Below, in pieces: positions 35,107 to 46,781 of a stretch of 64,000 bases of DNA; position 1 is the stretch's first letter, and each line of letters opens with the position of its first letter. Below the pieces are notes generated by a model that was given only the letters and a program-made list of their open reading frames with translations, made no database searches and was not told the origin of the DNA. Position numbers and translations under genes: made by a program. Origin of the DNA: Linnemannia elongata (Eukaryota > Mortierellomycota > Mortierellomycetes > Mortierellales > Mortierellaceae); contig JAXBDG010000029.1 of NCBI GenBank assembly GCA_036320915.1, forward strand, positions 1-64,000. Reading direction: 5' to 3'.

Positions 35107-37533
35107 TCACTTCGTGCCGGCATTTTGTTGCACTGGGATCTGCAATCCAGGTGATTTGCCACCAGCTGCTGACTCCAGATCGATCTTCAGCACATACTGC
35201 CTCACACGCTGTATATCAGCAGGGACGGTACGGTAAACCTTCCCCTCAGAGGTCAAGTAGTCCTGCTTCTCGAAATCGGCATACACATGACCTGGGACGA
35301 CAAAAATAAGCCGAGGCTCGTCATGAGGAAGAATCCAGCGAGCTTGAATGAGGTTGTCGATAAGTTTTGAGAGCGGCAGTCCTTTGATGGGGTGGTTCTT
35401 GGATACCGTGATTTGGAATAGGTCTCTGGGGGCGAGCAGCAGATCGACACAGGCATAGTTGCAAATCTTTGGTATGCATAGTGTGCCTGCCGTGACCGGG
35501 GTAATCGTGTTGAAATGCGTTACCTCTGGATTCCGCGGGATTTCCAAACGAGCAGACTGCCCAGTCTCGAGATCCTTGAGCTCAAAGATGTGGCCGCCCT
35601 CTCGGAAGGTACGGAGGACATATGCTTCGAACATAATACCGCTAGCGCTTCCGTTGGGATCCATGACGAGCTTCTTCAACATTTGGGTGCAAGTGTCCTG
35701 ACTCAGTAAAGCGGCAACCTTCTCAGCGACGTATGTTGAAGCCCATTCCAATCGAAAGGTGTCATGATCATCCATGGGCCAACGGTGAATCAGACGGCTG
35801 CTGAAGTCCAGCGTGTCTCTCCCTTGCGAGAAGTATTGCATCAATATCACCGGGTCTTTGACTCTGTCGAGGGCTTGTTCTAGACGCTCACATGCCATGA
35901 CCTTGGCACGCTCAAGGTCATTAGGACGTAGGCTTAAGTTCTAGCGATGAATTAGATCAAGGCGTATAGAGCTGTGATTAAAATAGAAAACAGGCTGTCT
36001 GCGCATTGAATATCTCCAAAAGTAAAAGCTATTCTCAAAGAAAAGCGTGTGGTTTGGCCTATAAGATACCTGCATCGGCCTTTCTAGGACATATCTCGGC
36101 ACGCCGCCTATCTTTGAGTAGAGTTCTTCCACCGCTTCCAAAGGAACCACCTCGAAGCCGACGACACTGATCCTGCACTTCTTCAACTCTTCCAGCTCCA
36201 TGGGGCCATATAGTAACGCCATGCTACCCTTTTGTCGACGTCCTGATATTGGTGGGCTTTCGGAAAATAGGGTCTTTGGCGAAGCTGAAATGACGGTCTT
36301 GGCTCGACCGAGTACTGGATCAGGAGTGCTGTCGACAAAATACCATGTGTCGGGTAGACTGAGAAAGGGTTCAAAAGTCTCGATATCCCCGGATCTGACC
36401 GTAGAGCGCCCTCCAAAGACGTAGCATTTCGCGCTCCGTTTGGTGTGGAAAACGATTATCGGAGGGTTGTCGTCGTCGCTCTCGGCAAGAAGTCGGATGG
36501 CGAAGTACACTAGGAAGGCCGATTTGCCGATCCCAGATGTACCTGTAACAATGACATGCTTTTTCAACTCGTTCCCAGTATACGGTGTATTGTTCTCAAA
36601 CGTCCCGAGGATTGTGTCGTAAAGATCTTTGTACGCCTCTCTGACATAGATATCGTTTGTATCGACGACTGGAAGTAAGATGCCGCGAGGAGCCGATATC
36701 TTGTCCATGTCTTTGATGTTGGCGCCGTGCAACTCGAGGGCAGTGCGAGACAATGAGCTAAAAATGTCATCTCCAGCAATATCCTGACCAATGGAAGCAA
36801 GCAATGAGACCTCTCTTCCTGCTTAGACGAGAGAGGTAAACTTGGTCATCCACCACAGCCTTCTCAGTGAGACCAGCCTCTTCAATTGCATCCTTCAGAG
36901 TGTGCGGACGATGGCGCTTCCTGCTGGAAGAGGGTCCTGGTAAGAGAAAGGTGGCACAAGAGATGTACCAATCAAGAATATTAGCAACTTGTACAATGTC
37001 CGTGGATAATTGAATGAAAGCAAAGGGCTCCTTTAGACACAGCTGAAGACAAATATTCACCTGCATCTTCCTCACGGTCTCTTTTCGCAACTATAGGAAA
37101 AAAAAAAATAAAAAAAAGTAGGTAAATAACGCAAATGGAGATCACAATAGAGTTATGCTGAGATGTTCATACGCAAGGCGTATTTGAAAGCAAAGCGCGT
37201 TTGCATTACCTGGCAAGGGTCGCTGGACAATGACGTGAATCGTGTCTTCTGGCAAATCAGCATCAAAGACCATGGAGAGCTTGTTGGTCGCCCTCAGTTT
37301 TTTTTTCACAGGCACAGAGTCGAGCAGAACAGGAAGGTCGTTGTCGTCGTCGTCATGATGGAGACGCGCCAGAGGGTGAGTTCAGCTGCGACATCGTCAA
37401 AACGAGGAGTCTCAGTCTTGATGAGCTTCTTGAGGTCGCCGATGGTCTTGGTTGACTCGATCTCAACAGGGAACGCGTTGGAGGTAGCCTCTCCATCAAC
37501 GAGACAGAACAGAGTGAGGTGGTTGTCGTTCAT
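35107..37533 (-). CDS. CRN-type protein, allele B, copy 4, frame-interrupted
   Basis: This is the same architecture as copy 3. The final exon (35938-35107) is fully open and supports the C-terminus NAGTK used for allele B, including CVDLLLAPRDLFQITVS. The ATPase exon has small indels near 36817, 36255, 36195 and 36050. The header differs from all other copies over about 37367-37430, where the loop after TIGDLK reads KLIKTETPRFDDVAAELTLW, and it loses one base just after WRVSI. The variant patch looks like a conversion tract from another CRN gene outside the window. Confidence 0.75.
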
Positions 37534-37915
37534 GGCGTAGAATAAACTGAAAAATGACAGAGAGAGATGGCAAGGGCTGTAAAGAAGGCAGAATGAAAAG
37601 AAAACAAGAGAAAAGAAAGATGTGGAAAGAAAGAAAAAAGAAGGCGAGGGATAAAAAAAAAGGAAGTGGTGACGAAGGCGATGAAGGCGTGAGAATGGTG
37701 GCAAAGGAAAAGAATGGGAGGTGTGAGAAAGTTGGCAAAGGCGCTGAAGAAAAGGCGGGAGCGTAGTAAAGAAAGGAATAGTAAAGGTAGAGAAGGCAAA
37801 ACTATGAGGGCACGGGAGTGGTAAGCTAAGACTATGCATCATGAAATATAATGATGACATCATCATTATATGTCACATGACGTTAGAAAGGGGAGATTTT
37901 TTGGGGGTATTTCCA

Positions 37916-40900
37916 TGCTATCCTTCCGTCATTCTTCCTTCCTCTTCAGGTTTCTTTTTCATACTTTTTTTCCTCTCTACCCCTTCTGCGTCCTTTCTGT
38001 ACCATTTACCAGTTTCTTTTCTATCACCTTTGCCTCGATCTTTCGACCGTTGGCGCCATCGATTTATTTTTCCTTTTATTTCTGCTGATTTCTGGTGATG
38101 ATTTCTGTTGAAAGTCCGCTTGGTACGGTGCAGCAGTAGTAGTAGAGAACCCACCGCAATACAACGAAGAAATGCAAGTAAAATTTTTCTGAAGCAGCGA
38201 AGCGCGGTAAGGTGGAATACACGATCGAGCCAACCACCGGTTGATCAATTGATCAGTGAGACGAGATAGCCCTTCCCATGATTCTCCTCATTCTCCTCGT
38301 CGTTCCAGATTTTTTTATCAGGTGAACCCCTGTGACTTAAATTAAGCTGTATGGTTGCGTGTAAAAATGATGTAGGGGAAGCCGTTTAAGTCAGGCCTCG
38401 AGAAGTGTGTATCTGTAGTTACTGGATGAATTATTGACAATTGGTGTTTACTATGTTGTCCAGCGGATTAGGGTTTTTAAAAACAAAGCTTGCCCTCTCT
38501 CCCACACACACACTCTCTCTCGCTGTCTCTACACAACTTGGGTTGATTTCGATGTTCAGTCTCTCAGGGTCTTGATGGACAAACTAGGCTGAGGTGCAGC
38601 CTCGACAATACCCTTGTCCTCAGCTGCTGGCAAAAAGGCAGCCTGGGGACGATTAGTAAACTGACGACGCTCAAGCTTCAGCATAACCCATGTTGGCGTA
38701 TGCTTCATGATGTACCGAGGACCTTGGACGAGAGAGTCTATCAAGCACAATAGTGATGGACCAGGACGAAAACAATAACGGAATAATCGCTGATCGTCGT
38801 GCTGTGCTTTTGTACAACAAAATTGCTATATGTAAAGGGCGACAAAGCCTTATTTTACCTGGCCCGCCATGGTCCTGAAGACCTTGCTGGTATCGAATGC
38901 CTTCTCAACCCAATCGATGCGCTCCTCTTGGTAGGCCTTGAATGCATCCTTCAATCTCCTCCGCGATAGGATGAAGGGAGTCCGTTGACGGTTCGCCAAT
39001 GCTATGGCATCATGCATGGCGTTGGCAGCACCACACCTCCAGCAGGATTGAACTAAGACACAGTGCAAAAAGAGAGTATGATAAGTACGCACAATAGTTT
39101 ACAGTACTGTAGCAATATGCTTATCATTTCACAACATCATTCGTTTGCTCTACCTTATGGCATGCTAAAATGCAAAATCCAAGAAAAAGGTATTGGAAAC
39201 CGGCGGAAAAGGTTAGGTGATGAAGAATCATCTATTTGGTTGTACTTGCAATATATGCAATCAACAGAAAAAAAAAACATACCATCACCGATGAGAACTG
39301 TACGACAGTCGTACCAGGTCTTGAAGACTTTCTCCTCCAGCATGACCTTGGAGATCAACTCCTTAGGAGAGCGGTCGATCAAGTCTTGAAGAGTGAGGAT
39401 CTTGTCGCCTCCACTGATAATAGGAAAATCCTTAACTTGCTCGCACATCGCCGCAGCAGCCTCAGGTCCCCACTCTGAGTTACGAAAAGCGTCATTGTCT
39501 TTACTGGTTTCCTCATCAAGGAAGAGAATAGCACCCCACACACAGTATTCTGGACTGGTTGCTGTACCACTAACAGCGAACAATAAAACATAGATGTAGG
39601 GTTAGTAGAGGAAAAAGAGTGGAGCCGTTGGACCTATCCAAAAAAAATCAGTACTACCGTGTACATCTTGTCAGTTGCGATAAATTTGCGGAACTGAGAA
39701 TTCTTGATTGCCAGTCAGGGAACTCTTCGGGAGAAAGAGGTCGAGTTTGGCCAACAAGGCGGACTGTGCTGAAGGAAGTGGGAGTGCATCAGATGCTGGG
39801 AGCTTGTTCGTCTTCTTCAGCTTTTCGTACAGTCCTTGGCGAACAGCACTGTAGGCTCCATCAGCTCCGACGAGGATGTCGCCTTCAGCTTCGCTTTTAT
39901 CGCTGAAGCGAATAAGGACGCCGTTGCCGCCTTGGTCCATGGAGAGAACCTTCTTTCCCAAGTGAACGCGCTCTTTTGGAATCTGGCGGAGAAGCAAATC
40001 ATAAATCTGAGGTCGAGAAACAATGTATCCGTTAGCGCCATACCTGGTAGGGAGACGAGAAATTATGTTAGTTTCTTATTCGCAAGGCGTTCTTTGTTTA
40101 AGAGCGCCTCAAAAGGCACCGTCATCTTACGCTCTTCGTGCCCTTCGAAATATTGAGAATTCGAGCTCTCGATCCTCGTTACACATCTTGATGAAGAGAC
40201 GTATTTGCCTAAGGCGACAACTCTTCATAAATCCCGCACTGCTTAAAGAGGTTGGCGGTGGTGCAGTTGAAGTACATCACCGAACCTACAGAACAAAGGG
40301 TTTAGGTTAGATGAAGGTCGTTCTACTAAGACAACTAGAGTTAACAGTTATCCGTGATCAATCGAAAGAGTAATCCAAGAACAGGGTGTTACCAAGGGGC
40401 TTGACTTCAGCGGCACGCTCATAGATCTCAAAGGGAATTCCGGCCTTGTGCAAGAGAATGCCCAAGGTAAGTCCTGCCAGACCCGCTCCAACAATGAGGA
40501 CCCTGGGTCGTTTGGCGTACATAACAGAGCGGTCATGCTTAAAGGTGACGGCGGGGTTGATCTCCATGGCGATGACTTTTTACTTTCCTAATGTGCACTG
40601 GCGAGATGAGAGAATGAGGGAAGCAGGGAGGGAAAGTCGATGTCGTGTGGCGGGGATGAAGAAGGAGTGGAATGCAGAAAAAAGTAGATGAAGGAAAACT
40701 AATGAAAAGGGAAGAGAGATGCGAGATGACAAAGAGGTGGGCGTTGAGGAAAGAGGGAGAGAGGGCAAGCTAGAGAGGGAGAGTAAGTGATCTCTCACAT
40801 TGTTGTCTGGTATGCATCCTTTGGGCCGGATAAGAGAGTTACACAACAAACAAACAGGAACAAAGAGAGCAAGGGCAAACAGGATTTGCCAGCTATGGAG

Positions 40901-41260
40901 TACCAATTAGCATGGAGAAGGGGGAGATGGTTCAACAGTGTGCTGGGCTGGTATGGGATTACCATTAGGCCATGAATGGAAAAGGGCGTATCATAAAGTG
41001 CATAGTCTCCAACATCAACGCTCGGGAAATAAGACTTTCTGCATATCACCCTTTCAACAATAGCTATAGGATTATCCTTCAAGGACGTTGTACGGTACGA
41101 ACGTACGAAAGGGAGGATTGATACACTACAAGAGTGGTGTGGCGTGTTTGTTTTTTGAGGGCCACATTGCTCTCAACTCTTCCTTCTTCCCTGAGCGTTT
41201 CAGGAGGAGAGTCAAGAAGGAGAAGTCTTGGTCTGAAATCTATCAATCAGAAAATTAACG
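37916..41260. repeat. Tandem unit 5 (partial, older copy)
   Basis: Positions 37916 to about 38540 are nearly identical to the monooxygenase 3' flank of units 1, 2 and 4. From about 38540 onward identity drops and indels become frequent. The copy continues through the monooxygenase gene and part of its upstream spacer, then homology fades near 41260. There is no CRN gene. This is the edge of the array. Confidence 0.85.
38556..40567 (-). pseudogene. FAD monooxygenase pseudogene (array copy 5)
   Basis: This is a diverged relative of the array monooxygenase. Exon 1 is open (MEINPAVTFKHDRSVMYAKR, then a Rossmann motif with LIVGAGLAGL). Exon 3 changes frame after DALPLP, exon 6 carries several indels (near 38950, 38975 and 39030), and the last exon has lost the frame at its 5' side and ends early at 38556. 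Micro-exon and splice sites are still recognisable. The number of lesions is far above the other copies, so real decay is more likely than sequencing error. Confidence 0.75.
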
Positions 41261-42241
41261 GACATGGTTCAAAGCTGTATCGGTAATACGAGAGGCAATC
41301 CCTCTCTTCAGTTGCTAGTTTCTTTCGTTATTGCACATTTGGCATTCCATGGACGATATGTTCCTAACACAGCACGCAAACTGTGGCGGCCGTTATTTCG
41401 AAGGACAATAAACAGAAACAAACGGTCCATGTAAAAGAGTCGCCCGTAACTGTATGCACGTGCAAAATTGATCCACCTTTACACAAAGTGCTCATAGACT
41501 GGCCTTGTCTCTCCTCAGAGCACACTCCTTCCTCTCTGTGTGAGAAGAAATAAACAAATGAAAACCTTAATTGCTTTGTTAGAGTCCTTTAGCTTTGACA
41601 GAGAACACACAAAAGGGTTGAGACTATTGAAGTCGAACATCACGTCGCGCGTGTCCTGTCCATACGTTGTCAATTGGAATTGGCCCAAGCGGTGGTTTCC
41701 AACTATGGATCTTACTGCTTCCAAAGGTACATCGTTTAATCCTCATGATCCCGTTGTCGATGTTTGCTGGGCCGATGAGGAAGGAGACTATGTAGTTTTT
41801 TTGTTCAAGATGACACTCCCTTGTGATGGACAGAGGAAAAAGAAGAATAGGTTCAACAGGCGCTGCTTTTGTGAACACAAAGGTTGAGGAGAACACAGAG
41901 AAAGGACATCGGATGCAAATGTAACACAAGTACTGTACACAAAGACAAAGACAAGGGTCCATAATAGCAAAAAAGGCTCCCTCCATCGAAGTGGGTTCCT
42001 CCCCAGCATGAAATGAAAAAGTAACAAGGCACGAGTGGGCACAACAGACATTCCGCTGGCATTTGTTGGGTGTTCTCTGCCTTTTCTGTATTGCTCACCC
42101 GCTCAATCCCACTCTTTTCTACCTTTCTTTTTTCTTTTTTATTTTTTCCTTTGTCAACTTGCATTCGAAACTCATCCTTCTCATCCCTCCCATCCTCATC
42201 CATCTTTTTCCTCATTCCGACATTCATTCTTCAGCGCAATC
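41261..42241. other. Intergenic region and promoter of next monooxygenase
   Basis: I see no supported gene here. An open frame at 41540-41887 has no recognisable domain. The last 180 bases before 42242 are strongly pyrimidine-rich, typical of a fungal 5' leader. Confidence 0.5.
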
Positions 42242-44438
42242 ATGGAGATCAACCCGGCTGTCACTTTTAAGCACGACCGCTCGCTTATGTATAATAAGCG
42301 GCCCAAGGTCCTTATTGTCGGAGCGGGTCTGGCTGGACTTACTTTGGGCATGCTACTTCACAAGGCCAATATCCCTTTTGAGATCTACGAGCGTGCTGCT
42401 GAAGTCAAGCCCCTTGGTGCGTGACGACCCTGCTCTTCCATTCCCGATTGCAATGATCAATTTAGCGCTTTTTTCTTGCACATTCTTCGAACTGACACCG
42501 ACAACGCTTTATGCTCCTCACTTAGGCTCCGCCATGGCATTCAGCGCTACCACCGCCAACCTATTCAAGCAATGTGGTATCTACGACGAGTTCGTCTCTA
42601 TTAGCAAGCTTTCCTCTGTGCTCAACGTTTGCAACGAACAGCGCGAGAGCGAGTACAAAATCGACTTTCGTGGACACGACGAGATGTAAGTGCTCAGTTC
42701 CCGCAGGCGTACTTGGTCTCCCCTTGCAATGAAGCAATTATCCCCTTGTGCTTCATCTTTTCTTTCGTGGATATTCATACAATGCTAATGCCTTTCCTCT
42801 ATATGTTTTTCTTTGGCGTCTGCATGTTATTCTATGTTGATATCGGGCTAGGTTTGGAGCCAAAGGATATATCGTTACGCGCCCCAAGTTATATGATTTG
42901 TTACTGCGTCAGGTTCCCCAGGAACGCATTCACCTCGGCAAGAAGATCCTGTCAATGGAGAATGGTGGCAATGGTGTTCTCATCCGATGCAGTGACGGAT
43001 CTGTGGCCGAGGGAGATATCCTTGTCGGTGCTGACGGAGCGTACTCTGCTGTCCGTCAGAACCTGTACGCCAAGCTGTTAAAGGACAAGCGACTCCCACC
43101 CTCCGATGCATTGCCACTCCCCTTTAGCACTGTTTGCCTTGTAGGTCAGACTCGGCCTTTAACTCCTGAAGAGTTCCCTGATGTCGCTCTGGAGGAATGC
43201 CAGTTCCGTAATGTTGTTGGCAACAACCGACCCTATGCTGTAAGGATCTCTTTTCTTTCCGTGTCTCTTTTCATTGCGTTTCTTTTCCTCTCTGTATATC
43301 TTCAGTGTAGTGTTAACTAACACTGGAGGAAATACGTCAACTCTGTTTCTACCGTAATAGTGGTCGACGTTCACAACAAAACAAGGGACAGTCTGTTGGA
43401 TTTGTATTCAATACCTCGACGATGAATCAAGTAAGGAGAACGACGCCTTCCGCAACTCGGGAATGGGCCCCGAGGCTGCAGCAGCGATGGCCGCCCAGGT
43501 CCGCGATTTTCCTGTTGTGAGTGGCGGTGACAAGAAACTGACCCTTGGAGATTTGATTGACTGGACCCCAAAAGAGCTCATGTCCAAGGCGATGCAGGAG
43601 GAGAAAGTTTTCAAGACCTGGTTCGACTGCCGCACTGTGCTCATTGGCGATGGTAGGTTATAATTTGGAGGGACTAGATGAAGCATGGCCACATTTTTGA
43701 ACGCTTTTTAATGGTCTTTCTCTCGTCTTTCTTATGTGTCAACCTTCGACTCTAGCTTGCCACAAGGTAAAGAATTAAAGCACCCCATACCCAACGACAT
43801 TCTCTACTTCTGCTGCACCATTTTACACAATATTAACACCAACGCTACCTTGCCACGCTTTTTGTTTGCCAGTTCAACCCAGCCGGAGGAATGGGTGCAA
43901 CCAACGCTATGCACGACGCCCTCGTCCTCGCCAACTTGATCAACGGCCTCCCCTTCCACCCCGTCGCTAATGAGATCGAAGCAGCTTTCAAAGCCTACAG
44001 GGAGGAACGTTGCCACTGGGTCAAGGATGCCTATGAGGCGAGCAAGATTTTTAAGGCTATGGCTGGCCAGGTACAGCACCCTTTCCCTCAGACTATTTTG
44101 GAGAAAGAAACCGGGAGAGCAGTCTTTGTGTTCTTATTGAATCGATTTTTAGCGCTGACTAACTTGCATTATGTCGTTTATTCTCTCTTTATCTCGATCA
44201 GAAAATGATGGCAAAGGTGGTTCGATTCTGTGTGAAGAACATGCCCCAGTGGGTATTCCAGCAGGGTCAAAATCGTACCACTTGTAACCGTCCTCAATGT
44301 GCGTTCTTGCCTCTTGTCCAAGATAATGGTCGAGTTCGACCTGCCCCTCAACCCAGTTTGTCTGTCAAGACACCCAAGGACCCTGAGAATAACGAGGACA
44401 AGGTTGAGGCGATTCCCGCTGCCGCTGCAGCGATTTAA
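42242..44438 (+). CDS. FAD-dependent monooxygenase, plus-strand paralog
   Basis: This is an intact paralog with exon lengths equal to the array gene except the last: 42242-42416, 42526-42685, 42852-43239, 43361-43652, 43756-43766 (11 nt), 43873-44070 and 44202-44438. The sum is 1461 nt, giving 486 aa. Motifs are LIVGAGLAGL, GDILVGADGAYSAVRQ and GDACHK FNPAGGMG. In exon 4 an extra G and a lost G a few bases apart turn the usual NSEWGPE into NSGMGPE without changing length. The C-terminus ends in an Ala-rich tail. It is a class A flavin monooxygenase of unknown substrate, divergent enough from the array genes to be an older duplicate. Confidence 0.9.
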
Positions 44439-45265
44439 GTGCTCCAAATACATCTGCTTTGTTACACTGTTAACGCAGACTTGAATGATACCTTTCTTTA
44501 ATCTATAATAATCTTAATCTTTAATAAACCCTCACTGTATCCCTTGACGGGCGAATACACAAAAAGTGCAATGATGAGAAAGACCCGCGGATCAATGACT
44601 CATGACTATGATATACTTTGCGTTAGGACATGATTACAGGCACATTGTGAACCTTGCTCTATCCTGATACGATTTACTCGCTTGTCGAATGAGTTCGTCT
44701 ATTGCACCCTATACTCGATCATCCATTGTCCTTCGAAAAACAAGATCCTTAGGAACATATCTGACAAGATGCAAAACGGAATGACATATAACACCAATTG
44801 AATTATCTCGCACAAACATCCTTCCACACTTTTATAGTTTTTTGCTCATGCTGAGCACGTCAAAAGTAAATAAAAAAGAGGCAAGGAGGAGGCAGCGAAT
44901 GGCGATCCATTTTAATCTTGAATACAATTGCTTTTTTTTCTGCTCTACTAGTCAAGGTCCGGGCACTCTCTTCGTTTTCTTGCGCTTTTAGGCATTGTGC
45001 GCCTTTTGTTCTTTCCATCGTGCTAAGTACATAGCGAAGCTAACGGTCGGGAAAGAATATGAAGGGAAACTCGATTTTTATGGATGCTCTCTCTGCATTG
45101 CTGGGACAGCAAGTGTCAAAATAGGGTTGGACTAGAGATAGAGACGAAAGGAAGGATGCGGAGTTGAAGGGTGGGGTAGGTCCCATTCTTTGGGCATGAA
45201 TGGTGCTGCATTCCTTTGAGCTCAAACTAACTTCACATACCTTTTATGTTTTGCTTCACTAATAG
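44439..45265. other. Intergenic region
   Basis: This region runs from the 3' end of the intact gene to the start of the gene fragment. There is no open frame with support. The first four exons of the fragment's parent gene are absent. Confidence 0.5.
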
Positions 45266-45920
45266 CGTGCCACAAGGTACGACCTATTCTGCATCAATCA
45301 ATGGTGGTGAGTTGTTTACAAGAGTACGACTCGCTCACTTCCTTCCATTCCTTGTCACTTTTATTCTACGTCTAGTTCAACCCGCAAGGAGGTGTCGGGG
45401 CAACTAATGCTATGCATGATGCAATCGTTCTTGTCAATCTGATCAACGGCCTGCCTTTCCACCCTGTCGCAGAGGAGATCGAAGCTGCTTTCAAGGCATA
45501 CCAAGACGAGCGCTTCCAATGGGTCCTAGATGCCTTTAAGTCTAGTAAAGTGCACAGGACCATGATGGGACAGGTAACGATAGACTTTCAACCAATTACG
45601 CACTTTGATCCCCTTTGTGGATCCATCAGTACTCTTGCATGTGTTAATTAGTTCGTTTTTGCACTCTTTTCGTTGTTCTCGTTTTTGTCCTGGCGAAACA
45701 ACAATAGTCGATGGCGTCCAAATTCTCGAGATTCTTCGCAAAACATATCCCCGTTTGGCTCTTCCAGCGTATCCAGGAAAAGACTTGCAGTTACCGTCCC
45801 CTGATAGCGTTCTTGCCACTGATCGAGGATACCGGTCGTGTTCGTCCTGCCCATCAGCCTAGTCTGTCGGTCCAAGCGCCAGTTGAGAACGAGGAGAAGT
45901 CAGCCCCTCACTCTGTGTAG
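45266..45920 (+). pseudogene. FAD monooxygenase 3' gene fragment
   Basis: Only the last three exons of a monooxygenase remain: the 11-nt micro-exon (45266-45276, preceded by a good acceptor), exon 6 (45376-45573, 198 nt) and exon 7 (45708-45920). Lengths and splice phases match the full genes exactly. The encoded part is ACHK, FNPQGGVGATNAMHDAIVL and a C-terminal stretch with ending SAPHSV. The FAD dinucleotide-binding part is missing, so no enzyme can be made. It is a segmental duplicate broken within intron 4. Confidence 0.85.
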
Positions 45921-46781
45921 AGCTGTGTAGATAGTCGATACCCAAAGCAGCTCACTACATATATACCATTGACGTGTGTTAAGCACTAGCAGGAAATACT
46001 TGTTTTTTTTTTGCGATTGTAAACACCACAAAAGTCGTGCTTTGTTTTAGTGTCGTGTGTCTGTCCTTACACTTCTGCTCTTCCGTCCTCTACATTGTCC
46101 AAGAGGCAATGTTGGTTTTGTGCGAGAAGAGGGTAAAATTTTGAGCAGTTGGGTTCAAAGGTGTCGGAGAGAGACACAATAAAACAGAAGGTATTTTCAA
46201 GGGCATTTAGAACACAATTTCTGGGCACCCCAGTTCATTACCGAGAGTTGGCTCGAGCGATACTTCTAGGAACGATCTATTTTCACTCTTCCAACAAGGC
46301 GATTTCCATTCTGCATTGGTATAATATCTTCCTGCCAAGCCGGACCCTATTTGCTCCTTAGTTCCCTCCCTACCGTTCTCTCTCTCTCTCTCTCCCATGC
46401 CTGCTTCCCTTTTTGTGATTGTGAATTAGTCTCTACAGACAAACGCCATCGGATGCATTTCGTCAACGTCGTACAAAACGTACATGGCGAGAGAATAGAG
46501 AAGTACTCCATGCCCTGGAGTGTCAGACCCCTTGTGCTTCCCTCTCAACTTTGCATTTCATTTCGTTCTCTCTCCTTTTTTTTTTCACTTTGCTCCTCTC
46601 TTTCTTATGCACCAACTCTCTCTCTGTCTCTCTCTCCCTCACACACACACACACACACACACATATACTTTTCCTCATCTCATTTCTCTCTCCCCCAAAA
46701 CTCCCCACCTCTGCATCTCATCAACTCGACATCTCGACAGCCCGACATCGTGACATTTTTGAATCAGGAAACAGCATCCAC
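45921..46781. other. Intergenic region with (CA)n
   Basis: No gene is supported. The final 230 bases are CT-rich and include a CA dinucleotide run at 46640-46663 directly upstream of the next gene's start codon. Confidence 0.5.
46640..46663. repeat. (CA)n microsatellite
   Basis: A run of about 12 AC dinucleotides lies in the leader of the monooxygenase pseudogene, flanked by CT-rich sequence. Confidence 0.9.

Larger units (their letters stand above)
30665..37915. repeat. Tandem unit 4
   Basis: This is the fourth cassette copy. Its monooxygenase 3' flank is of the unit 1/2 type up to about 31312, then switches to the unit 3 type at the stop codon. It carries CRN allele B. It runs straight into unit 5 without an inserted element. 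Confidence 0.95.

Noticed and set aside
41540..41887. 115-residue plus-strand frame in the gap before the 42242 gene
   Set aside because: It shows no domain, no splice context and no family resemblance.
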